This document shows positions 1-5,856 of a stretch of DNA of 6,254 nucleotides, piece by piece. The stretch is taken from contig JAUWOG010000149.1 of assembly GCA_030612305.1 (NCBI GenBank), forward strand, positions 1-6,254, read 5' to 3'. The position numbers were made by a program, and so were the translations under genes. This stretch comes from Armatimonadota bacterium (lineage in GTDB: Bacteria > Armatimonadota > Zipacnadia > Zipacnadales > UBA11051). The notes beneath the pieces were generated by a model that worked only from the letters and a program-made list of their open reading frames with translations, was not told where the DNA came from and searched no databases. The number at the start of each line of letters is the position of its first letter. Position 1 is the stretch's first letter.

Positions 1-236
1 GGCCGAATGAAATCACGCTCAGTCTGCGCTTCGTTGGTGGCATCGGTGAATAAGCGGACTCTCTCCTGGTAGAGCTTGTTGATGGCTTCGAATGCCTCGT
101 CAAAGCCTTCGGCTTCCTGCCAGTCGGGGAGGTCCGCAAGGCGTTCTGCGAGGAAATGGTCGGCGAAGAGGTTCCGATTATCCACCGGGTCTTCGAATGG
201 TAGTTCCGGCCGGATAACACTCTGAGGCTTCTTCAT
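1..236 (-). CDS. Type IIG / Eco57I-like restriction-modification methylase, N-terminal fragment
   Basis: This is the first 78 codons of a gene that runs off the left edge. The only visible Met is residue 1 (ATG at 236-234), and a GGGAGG Shine-Dalgarno sits at 241-246 with a 4-nt gap, so the start is well supported. The fragment is hydrophilic and helical. It has LFADHFLAERL at about residues 23-33, a tryptophan at 39, and NEAQTERDFIR at 68-78. That last block, a short helical N-terminal segment ending in an N-E-A-Q-T-E-x-x-F/L-I stretch, is typical of large single-chain restriction-modification enzymes that join a nuclease region to an Eco57I-type adenine methyltransferase. The catalytic motifs (PD-ExK nuclease, NPPY methylase) would lie outside the window, so the assignment rests on N-terminal resemblance. 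It starts 64 bp after the heparinase-like gene on the same strand. An anti-phage role is inferred, not seen. Confidence 0.66.
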   Translation of the reverse strand, partial: MKKPQSVIRPELPFEDPVDNRNLFADHFLAERLADLPDWQEAEGFDEAFEAINKLYQERVRLFTDATNEAQTERDFIR

Positions 237-300
237 TGTACCTCCCGACATGTCACTTGCCTGATACTGTTGCCCTACGTGCGGGCCCAGTGTGATCGCC

Positions 301-2838
301 TTACCCAATTTCCCCAGACACCGCGCGTTGTCCTCCACTACCCGCCGGCGGGCTGAACTCGACGGACACGGGCTGCGATGTAGCCAGTTGCCAGTCCGCT
401 GCCGCCAGCCGCGTGCAGCCGGCCGCCACGATGCTATCCGCACTCAGAAGCAGCATCTCGGCATCCGTGTCCAGACCGCGCAGCCTTGCCGCGGCCGGGC
501 CAATGGCGACCAACTCCGTTCCCTCCGGCCGCTCAACAACGACCAGCCCGTCGCCTATCCGCTTGACGCTCAGCGCCCGGAATTCCTCCTGCCGCTCGGC
601 ATGGAGCAGGTTGATGAACCGGTAGCTCTCGCCCGGCTCCAGCCGCACCGAGACCTGCTGCGAGAGCCGGCTGATCGCCATCCGCTCATTCACCCTCATC
701 GTCTCGACCCGGCAGGAGGCACCGTCGGCGTTCTCTATCACCATCGTCATCGGCTTGTGCTGCACCGTCAGCGTGCCATCCTCGAGCACGGCATCACCCC
801 ACGGCCGCCAGCAGCAGCGCAGGGTGAAGTCCCCTCCCTCCTCAGCCACTACCTCGTCAACTACCAGGAAGTACTCACCGCGTCGCCAGATGATACGCCG
901 CGTCCATTCAGCCCCGTTGTAGTCACTGATCCAGGTGCGAGTGTAGCCGGTCGTCGCCAGTTCATCGGCGCGCCCCAGACCCGTCACTGCCGGCGTCAGT
1001 TCGGCCTGCCCGTCACGCATTATGACCATGCTGGAGTGGTACGTCGGGGCGTTCTTGATGTACTCGCCGGCCACCAGCAGCGGCTCGCCACCCTTGGAAA
1101 AACGGATGATGGCGTTGGCGTCGAAGTGCATGTGCGTGCCCCGGCCGAACCCATCCAGCAGCATGTACTCATCGTCGGGCTCGACCCCGGCGCGGAGAGT
1201 CAGCTTGTCGAAAGTCTCCTCCCAGGGCAGGTTCGGCTTCGTCGCGTACTGCGGGCTGCGCCCGGCATAGTCATAGCACATCCGGGGCAGTTGCACATGA
1301 GTCACTCCGGCGATCTGCGCTGCCGGCTCCGGCTCGATGTCAACATGATACGGCTGGCCCAGCATGTGGCGAGACGTGCCCGTAGCCAACTGCGCACCCC
1401 ACAGTATCTGCGGGTCCTTGTAGTACCACGCGATCTTCTGCAGAGTGTTGCCGACATACGACGCCTGGCGATAGCCGGTACAATCACCGAAAGCCGCCTG
1501 GTATCCCGAATTGTCCAGGAGCATCATCGCCACCAGAGCCGTCTCGCGCGCATGGCCCTCCTCGAAGTACGTATCATCCCCCTCCGCCAGCGAGTAGGTC
1601 ATCGTATGCTCGACAGGCAACCACTGGTACGAGCCGGCATCCTCCAGTGGCTTGCTGGAGTGACGCTGGCCGCGGAAGATGCCATGGGCTACTGCTACCC
1701 AGTCGTCGGCCGCCGCCAGCGCGTAGTGGCGCTTGAAGTAGTTGCCCACGAAATACACACCCAGAGCGGGAAACGTATTGTGGTTGTGGACTATGTCCTC
1801 ATTGGCTTTCCAGCGCGCAAGGATATCGGGCCGGTTGTAGCGCTGATAGGCCACACATTCCAGCGCCAGCTTCAGCACCAGGTTCGTCAGCTTCAGCCGC
1901 TCTTCATCAGAGAACAGGTCGCTCTCCTCATGCAGGTCCCACAGGATTCCGACGGTGTACGTCCACGCATCACGGAAGTCGCGGTCATAGCGTGCCAGCC
2001 CCTCGCCGGTGATGTACTCATCGGTCTCGTAGTATTCCGCCAGTGCCAGCATCAGGTCCCGGTACACCTCCCCGGCAAGTGGGTCTCCGGTGCGCTGGTA
2101 GCGTGTCCCCCACGTGACGAGTCGCGTCGTACCCGTGCGGCCCTGGCCGGGACTGAACATCGCCTTGCGCGCCGCAGCGACAGCCGCATCACGCTGCTGC
2201 TCTGTCACTGGCGCTTCGATCCGTTCTGCCCGCTCGGCCTCATCGAAGTGCAATTCCATCAGCCGCCCCAGCGTCAGCGACTTGCCCTTCGCCTGCTCCG
2301 CCACGAGCTGGACAAATGCCTCCGCGCCGAGCTTTGTGCCTTCAGCGAAACTGCCTCCAACTAGAATGTAATTGCGGCCCGTCCCGAACGGATTATGCAC
2401 CGACCGGATCACATAGCCATCGCGTCCCGTGTAGCCTGTATCCAGACAGACGAAGAAGTTGTGATACAGCCGCGCAACCACTCTGTTGTTGTCCAGATGA
2501 CCGAGCAGAATGACATTTTGACCGTCAGATGCGCCCATGTCCAACTCTGCATCGGTTACAAGGCCCAAACTTGTACCTGTGGCCTCCCTTATTCCCTCCT
2601 GAATCACCGCCGCCGCATCCCGCCATTCCGCAATATCGGCGTGGCAGATGACCGCTCGCGCCTCGCCATCAGCCACCAGTTCCGTCTCCACCCCCGGCGC
2701 CCTCAGTTGCTCCGGGGCTATCTTGATGCTGTCAAACAGCGCCTGCTCCGCCGCCAGCTTCTCGGCTGTTGCACCCGATGCTTGTTGCGCGCTCATTGCC
2801 ATCACTATCCCTGCGATCGTGATTGCCAGCACCATCAT
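301..2838 (-). CDS. Secreted heparinase II/III-like protein (putative polysaccharide lyase)
   Basis: This intact 845-residue protein is probably exported. Residues 1-23 are hydrophobic and end in A-S-G-A, like a signal peptide, although the start carries no Lys or Arg. An in-frame TAG directly precedes the ATG, and GAGGG lies at 2846-2850 (7-nt spacing). Residues about 50-185 resemble the alpha/beta N-terminal domain of many carbohydrate-active enzymes: ILLG at 110-113, GYVIRSV at 141-147, then NYILVGGS at 156-163. Residues about 215-540 are rich in helices and Trp/Tyr, fitting an alpha/alpha toroid, with HNHNTFPALGVYF at 351-363 as a candidate active-site block. Residues about 555-760 look like the heparinase II/III beta-sandwich: GRGTHMHFDANAI at 565-577, YHSSMVIMRDGQ at 600-611 and EYFLVVDEV at 655-663. 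Family members cleave uronic-acid polysaccharides by beta-elimination; the substrate here is unknown. It is longer than minimal heparinases because of the added N-terminal domain. It could also be a non-catalytic relative. Confidence 0.8.
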   Translation of the reverse strand: MMVLAITIAGIVMAMSAQQASGATAEKLAAEQALFDSIKIAPEQLRAPGVETELVADGEARAVICHADIAEWRDAAAVIQEGIREATGTSLGLVTDAELDMGASDGQNVILLGHLDNNRVVARLYHNFFVCLDTGYTGRDGYVIRSVHNPFGTGRNYILVGGSFAEGTKLGAEAFVQLVAEQAKGKSLTLGRLMELHFDEAERAERIEAPVTEQQRDAAVAAARKAMFSPGQGRTGTTRLVTWGTRYQRTGDPLAGEVYRDLMLALAEYYETDEYITGEGLARYDRDFRDAWTYTVGILWDLHEESDLFSDEERLKLTNLVLKLALECVAYQRYNRPDILARWKANEDIVHNHNTFPALGVYFVGNYFKRHYALAAADDWVAVAHGIFRGQRHSSKPLEDAGSYQWLPVEHTMTYSLAEGDDTYFEEGHARETALVAMMLLDNSGYQAAFGDCTGYRQASYVGNTLQKIAWYYKDPQILWGAQLATGTSRHMLGQPYHVDIEPEPAAQIAGVTHVQLPRMCYDYAGRSPQYATKPNLPWEETFDKLTLRAGVEPDDEYMLLDGFGRGTHMHFDANAIIRFSKGGEPLLVAGEYIKNAPTYHSSMVIMRDGQAELTPAVTGLGRADELATTGYTRTWISDYNGAEWTRRIIWRRGEYFLVVDEVVAEEGGDFTLRCCWRPWGDAVLEDGTLTVQHKPMTMVIENADGASCRVETMRVNERMAISRLSQQVSVRLEPGESYRFINLLHAERQEEFRALSVKRIGDGLVVVERPEGTELVAIGPAAARLRGLDTDAEMLLLSADSIVAAGCTRLAAADWQLATSQPVSVEFSPPAGSGGQRAVSGEIG

Positions 2839-2885
2839 CTAGCCACCCTCACTGCGTGATGTCCCATATCTCCGCACCGCCGCCG

Positions 2886-3290
2886 TCACTGCGCCGGGGG
2901 CCTTTGCCGCGACCTCAGCCAACTGCCGATGAGGCCGCCGAACGCCATCAGCACCCCCGTCGAAACCAGCGGCTTCACCCAGATCGTCACCAGGCTGAGG
3001 CCCAGTTGGTCGGCAAACTGCATGTACGTCCAGAAGCCGTAGCAGACGGAATAGAGGATTGCACTACCCAACGCGCACAGCACCCCGGCCCCGCCTCCTC
3101 CCACCATCCAGCTCACACCTGCGCCTACTGCCAGACACACCACGGAGCCCACCCCGCAGGCGCCGCTCAGCACAGGCCTCGGCACCCCGACGCGGTTGCC
3201 CACCGCCATCAGCACAAGCGTGCTAAACGCCAGCGCCAGCGCACCGGCCATTGTCCATACGGTTATCTGAGTACTGCGTTGCTGCATCAT
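2886..3290 (-). CDS. Small four-helix membrane protein, function unknown
   Basis: This 134-residue protein is not one I recognise. Hydrophobicity suggests four membrane helices at about residues 9-30, 38-62, 66-88 and 106-125. Glycine- and alanine-rich stretches, including a GGGG at 64-67, imply tightly packed helices. The N-terminus (MMQQRSTQ) and C-terminus (RSRQRPPAQ) are short, and the C-terminal end is basic, which favours a cytoplasmic tail. No catalytic or cofactor motif is visible. Two adjacent ATGs are possible starts (3290 and 3287). AGGAG at 3298-3302 lies 7 nt before the first. The gene sits 54 bp after the URO-D-like gene and 47 bp before the heparinase-like gene on the same strand, so cotranscription is likely. 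Strong codon-like composition, a ribosome site and the uninterrupted hydrophobic pattern support a real gene despite a longer antisense reading frame across it. Confidence 0.68.
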   Translation of the reverse strand: MMQQRSTQITVWTMAGALALAFSTLVLMAVGNRVGVPRPVLSGACGVGSVVCLAVGAGVSWMVGGGGAGVLCALGSAILYSVCYGFWTYMQFADQLGLSLVTIWVKPLVSTGVLMAFGGLIGSWLRSRQRPPAQ

Positions 3291-3344
3291 GCGGCAACTC
3301 CTGTCTCCTCAGTCATCCGCACGGCCGTCACCAGTCGAGGTCAC

Positions 3345-4580
3345 TCACCGCCATTCGCGCCACGCCTCCAGCATCGCCTCGACGCCCTCCCAGGGCGTGT
3401 CCGGGGACAGCGCGTCCCCTGGGTGGAGAATGAAGCGGTTCGTCGGCCCGAGTGCCTCACACGCCCGCCGCACCTCCTCGCGGATGCCGGCTCTGTCCGG
3501 CGAAGTCAGACTCACTGCATTGAGCCCGCCGACGAGCGTCATCCGGTCGCCGAGCAGCTCCCCGACCCGCACGACATCCGCGCCGTCCTGCATCGGGTCC
3601 ACGAAGTACATCACATCCACTCCTGCCTCCGCCAGCGCCGGCCCGAGCGTCTCCACACCCGTTGTCATCACATAGCAGAACTTGACGCCATGCCGATGCG
3701 CAAGCGCCGTCATCTCCTGCAAGTGCGGATACACATGCGCATGGAACAGGTCCGGCGACCAGAAATCGGTGGACGAGTACCACCCCCGCTGCACGACCAT
3801 ATCCACTCCCGGTGTCGTGACTGCCAGCTCGGTGCGGGCATAGTCTGTCGCGAACACTATATCCATCAGCTTGCCGAAGCTCTCCGGCTGCAGCATCGCC
3901 ATCATGACGGCGTTTTCCGCGCCCATCAGCCAGACGACGCCGTCCATGCCGAACGCCGACCACGCCTGCACCGGCACATCATTCTCATCGGCGAACGCCT
4001 TGACCCGCGCCATGCGCTCGACGAACTGCTCACATGCTTCCTCATCCGGCGGCGTGAAGAGGTGGCGGACCGCCGCAACATCATCGGGGCCGGCGACGAG
4101 ATGCTCGGCGGCACGCGGTATGTTCAAATCCTCAAACAGCGGCACATGCTCCGGCTGAATCACCCACCCCTCCGGCTCCTCACCCGTCTGCTTCACTGCA
4201 TGGCGCAGCGGCCCCGACGGCGTCTGATACTCCCGCACCGCCACCGGATAGCGCTCCTGCTCCCCGGCAGGAATCACCGTATCCTCCCAGCTCACTTCCC
4301 GATCCGTGCTCCAGGGCACTGACACATCCAGGATGTCGTCCACACCCAGAGACCGCCAGGCAAGCACTCGTTTGAAGTCGTCCTCCAGTGTCCACGGCTG
4401 TGGCAGTGTGTGGATATGCTCCAGGCGCATCGAGTACCAGTACCTCACCTCCCGGCCATCCCGCTCCCAGCGCAGGTACTCCGGCGGGCTGAAACCGAAG
4501 CTCCACGTCGTCAGCGGTATGTGGTCTGACGGCTCGCCGTTCCATGCGGCGAAGATGCGCTCTCTGCAGGTCATTGCCAT
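3345..4580 (-). CDS. Uroporphyrinogen decarboxylase (URO-D) family protein
   Basis: This 411-residue protein has the overall pattern of the URO-D superfamily, a TIM-barrel family that includes heme-pathway HemE and corrinoid:coenzyme M methyltransferases such as MtaA. It opens with TCRERIFAAWNGEPSDHIPL (4-23), the usual 'R-x-x-x-A-x-x-G-x-x-x-D-x-x-P' start. It continues with GVVWLMGAENAVMMAMLQPE (214-233), the strand and turn at HRHGVKFCYVMTTG (296-308), and a C-terminal LVGGLNA (349-355) and RFILHPGDALSPDTPWE (382-398). The family's zinc-binding H-x-C is not seen where expected: that position reads YVMTTG. HemE-like N-terminal arginines are also not evident, so heme synthesis is unlikely and a methyl-transfer or unknown small-molecule role is more plausible. 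The reading frame stays open to 5072, but the start is set at 4580 by a strong AGGAGGG at 4586-4592 and by family alignment. It lies upstream of the membrane and heparinase-like genes. Confidence 0.8.
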   Translation of the reverse strand: MAMTCRERIFAAWNGEPSDHIPLTTWSFGFSPPEYLRWERDGREVRYWYSMRLEHIHTLPQPWTLEDDFKRVLAWRSLGVDDILDVSVPWSTDREVSWEDTVIPAGEQERYPVAVREYQTPSGPLRHAVKQTGEEPEGWVIQPEHVPLFEDLNIPRAAEHLVAGPDDVAAVRHLFTPPDEEACEQFVERMARVKAFADENDVPVQAWSAFGMDGVVWLMGAENAVMMAMLQPESFGKLMDIVFATDYARTELAVTTPGVDMVVQRGWYSSTDFWSPDLFHAHVYPHLQEMTALAHRHGVKFCYVMTTGVETLGPALAEAGVDVMYFVDPMQDGADVVRVGELLGDRMTLVGGLNAVSLTSPDRAGIREEVRRACEALGPTNRFILHPGDALSPDTPWEGVEAMLEAWREWR

Positions 4581-4730
4581 GTTCTCCCTCCTGCGTCGCC
4601 GAGTTGCTGCTACTTTAGCCGCCACCCGCGCAACCTCCTCCCCTTGCGCCGGGCAATTGCTGGACTCCCCGCCCCACTTATGCTTCAATGCAACGTGGCG
4701 ACACACTCTGCTCGACGGAGATGACATGAC
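4581..4730. promoter_or_regulatory. Divergent intergenic region, likely promoters for both directions
   Basis: This 150-bp gap separates two genes that point away from each other, so promoters for both should lie here. On the plus strand, TTGCTG (4657-4662) and TATGCT (4679-4684) with a 16-bp spacer are a weak sigma-70-like pair, matching 3 and 4 of 6 consensus bases. GGAG at 4717-4720 precedes the M55 ATG by 10 nt. On the minus strand, TAAAGT near 4612-4617 could be a -10 element, but I see no good -35 at the proper distance. There is no clear operator palindrome or riboswitch-like structure. Confidence 0.35.
4586..4592 (-). promoter_or_regulatory. Ribosome binding site that fixes the URO-D start
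   Basis: On the minus strand this reads AGGAGGG, a near-perfect Shine-Dalgarno whose GGAGG core lies 6 nt before the ATG at 4580. It decides between this start and a further upstream frame extension that would add 164 residues antisense to the M55 gene. A second in-frame ATG at 4574 is too far (12 nt) to be preferred. Confidence 0.75.
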
Positions 4731-5504
4731 ATGAAGGTCTATATCTGCACCGACCTTGAAGGCCCGGCCATGATCAACACCTTCGCACAGACTCGCGACG
4801 TTACGCCCGAAGAGAAGCAGCGCTCGGAGTACTTCCTCACCGGCGAAGTCAACGCAGCGGTTGATGGCATCCTCGACTTCGACTCCGGTGCCGAGGTCAT
4901 CGTCTGGGACGGTCATGGCGGCGGCGGCATTGACAATCGCAGCTTCCACAAGCAGGCCAAGCTCATCGCCCGAGGGCCCATTGCGGCCCCCTACTACCTC
5001 GACGAGACCTTCGACGCCTTCATGTTCGTCGGCCAGCACGCAATGATGGGCGACCGCGGCGTCCTCTGTCACACCTACTCATCAAAGAGCATCGAGTACT
5101 ACAAGATAAACGGCATCGAAATGGGCGAGTTTGGATGTCGCGCACTCATGGCCGGGACGATGGGCGTCCCCACCACCTTTGTCACTGGCGACGACGTGAC
5201 CTTGGAAGAGGCGCAGGACCTGATACCGAATATCGAGGGCGCGGTAGTCAAGAGGGCGCTCGGCCGCGAGCTGGCGATACACCTCTCCCACGAAGCCGCC
5301 TGTGATCTCATCCGCGAGAAAGCCCGCATCGCCTGCGAGCGCACCGGCGGAATCGAGCCATACTTCTTCCCGGGGCCCTACACTCAGGAGATACGCGTCC
5401 TCGAGGGCCTCAGCATCCAGGGATACCTCGACAGGGGCGCTGAATTCGTGGATAGCCGCACGGTCCGCAGAACCAGCGCCGACATCTCCGACCTGCACAT
5501 CTAG
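4731..5504 (+). CDS. M55 family D-aminopeptidase (DppA-like)
   Basis: This 257-residue protein matches peptidase family M55, zinc-dependent D-aminopeptidases typified by Bacillus subtilis DppA. These release N-terminal D-amino acids such as D-Ala from short peptides and are linked to recycling of peptidoglycan-derived peptides. All the family's key residues are visible: D8 and E10 in the opening TDLEG, H62 in WDGHGG (59-64), H103 in GQHAMMGD (101-108), and E133 in MGEFG (131-135) as zinc ligands, with H114 in VLCHTYSS as the likely catalytic histidine. The NGIEMGE and VTGDD (151-155) blocks are also typical. Length is near the family norm (about 270). No signal peptide is present, so it acts in the cytoplasm. 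The start is fixed by the conserved MKVYICTDLEG opening; GGAG lies 10 nt upstream, slightly far. No peptide transporter is adjacent, unlike the classical dpp operon. Confidence 0.93.
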   Translation: MKVYICTDLEGPAMINTFAQTRDVTPEEKQRSEYFLTGEVNAAVDGILDFDSGAEVIVWDGHGGGGIDNRSFHKQAKLIARGPIAAPYYLDETFDAFMFVGQHAMMGDRGVLCHTYSSKSIEYYKINGIEMGEFGCRALMAGTMGVPTTFVTGDDVTLEEAQDLIPNIEGAVVKRALGRELAIHLSHEAACDLIREKARIACERTGGIEPYFFPGPYTQEIRVLEGLSIQGYLDRGAEFVDSRTVRRTSADISDLHI

Positions 5505-5564
5505 ACTTGCTTGCAGAGGTCCGCACAACATCGTGACAGCGCCGTTGCCTTTGCCGTTTGGAGC

Positions 5565-5577
5565 ACAGGCTTCCTGT
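5565..5577. repeat. Short inverted repeat (5-bp arms, CTT loop)
   Basis: The arms ACAGG and CCTGT flank a CTT loop. The stem is short and would be unremarkable alone. It is listed because it is the first of a series of 3-nt-loop hairpins in this interval and sits just after a GCCGTT phrase. Confidence 0.4.
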
Positions 5578-5584
5578 CTGCCGT

Positions 5585-5605
5585 GGAGTTTCCGCAGGAA
5601 ACTCC
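5585..5605. repeat. Perfect hairpin repeat, copy 1 (9-bp arms, GCA loop)
   Basis: The arms GGAGTTTCC and GGAAACTCC pair perfectly around a GCA loop. A second copy lies at 5797-5819 with the same loop and the same stem except that the closing C-G pair at the loop-proximal end of this copy's arms becomes a C/G-swapped pair there. Conservation of pairing despite sequence change points to a selected structure or a family of palindromic elements. Confidence 0.72.
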
Positions 5606-5645
5606 GTGCGGACGCGAAGCGCCCGCCAGTCAATGCCGTTCATCG

Positions 5646-5664
5646 GCGCAATCTCTGATTGCGC
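5646..5664. repeat. Perfect hairpin repeat (8-bp arms, TCT loop)
   Basis: The arms GCGCAATC and GATTGCGC pair perfectly around a TCT loop. There is no T-run after either arm, so it is not an intrinsic terminator. It shares no sequence with the GGAGTTT hairpins, only the architecture of a perfect short stem with a 3-nt loop. Confidence 0.65.
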
Positions 5665-5681
5665 TGCCGTCGCCGTTGTAG

Positions 5682-5700
5682 GGGCGCAAAGCTTGCGCCC
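5682..5700. repeat. Perfect hairpin repeat (8-bp arms, AGC loop)
   Basis: The arms GGGCGCAA and TTGCGCCC pair perfectly around an AGC loop, just after GTTGTAG. It lies 17 bp from the preceding hairpin and shares the GCGCAA core with it. No T-run follows, so termination is unlikely. It looks like a member of a dispersed palindromic repeat family. Confidence 0.65.
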
Positions 5701-5796
5701 GTCGTTCCTTGCGCCGTGAGACCGGCCCGCTGTGACCCGATACATGACACAGATTTGTGCCAGCAGGCACCAGGCCACTCAGGCCTCAGCCCCGCG

Positions 5797-5819
5797 TGGA
5801 GTTTGCGCAGCAAACTCCA
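5797..5819. repeat. Perfect hairpin repeat, copy 2 (10-bp arms, GCA loop)
   Basis: The arms TGGAGTTTGC and GCAAACTCCA pair perfectly around a GCA loop. It is the second copy of the 5585-5605 hairpin, with one base pair swapped in both arms and one extra outer T-A pair. Both copies are preceded by CGTGG or GCGTGG. A single T (5820) separates it from the 13-bp palindrome at 5821-5849, so the two may form one composite element. Confidence 0.72.
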
Positions 5820-5820
5820 T

Positions 5821-5856
5821 TAGTTAGCTGGGCCCCGCCCAGCTAACTACCTTTTT
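5821..5856 (+). terminator. 13-bp perfect inverted repeat with T-run; possible plus-strand terminator
   Basis: The arms TAGTTAGCTGGGC (5821-5833) and GCCCAGCTAACTA (5837-5849) pair perfectly around a CCC loop. They are followed on the plus strand by CC and five T residues (5852-5856). A strong GC-containing stem plus a T-run is the layout of an intrinsic terminator. It would end transcripts coming from the M55 gene about 320 nt upstream before they run antisense into the methyltransferase gene. The T-run doubles as the Lys-Lys codons of that gene, so it may be coincidental. On the minus strand the stem overlaps the gene's last codons and stop. Confidence 0.42.

Larger units (their letters stand above)
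5505..5823. other. Non-coding interval dense in short hairpins
   Basis: This stretch of about 320 bp between the M55 gene and the convergent methyltransferase gene holds no believable coding sequence. It contains repeated GCCGTTGCC-like phrases (near 5541-5558 and 5666-5679) followed by short perfect inverted repeats, most with 3-nt loops. The phrases precede GGAGCACAGGC in one case and GGGGCGCAAAGC in the other, suggesting two diverged copies of one module. A further weak 5-bp stem lies at 5772-5786 (arms AGGCC and GGCCT). The pattern resembles families of short dispersed palindromic elements (REP- or MITE-like) rather than a gene remnant. No transposase is present. Confidence 0.6.

Noticed and set aside
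237..300. Terminator or promoter between the heparinase-like and restriction-modification genes
   Set aside because: Only a 4-bp GCCC/GGGC stem with no T-run and no convincing -10/-35 pair is visible.
292..2364. Plus-strand open frame of 690 codons
   Set aside because: It lies wholly antisense to the heparinase-like gene, its product is rich in Arg, His, Pro and Gln with no domain pattern, and it arises from the high third-position GC of the real gene.
2823..4322. Plus-strand open frame of 499 codons
   Set aside because: It runs antisense to both the membrane protein and the URO-D gene, is very rich in His, Arg and Pro, and has no recognisable motif.
4581..5072. Upstream 164-codon extension of the URO-D frame
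   Set aside because: It overlaps the M55 gene in antisense and a strong ribosome site supports the start at 4580. The family pattern begins there.
5082..5633. Minus-strand open frame of 183 codons over the M55 gene and the hairpin region
   Set aside because: It is antisense to a gene with a full set of catalytic residues, and its start lies in the repeat region without a ribosome site.
5505..5823. CRISPR array
   Set aside because: The hairpins differ in sequence and spacing, with no regular direct repeats or spacers.
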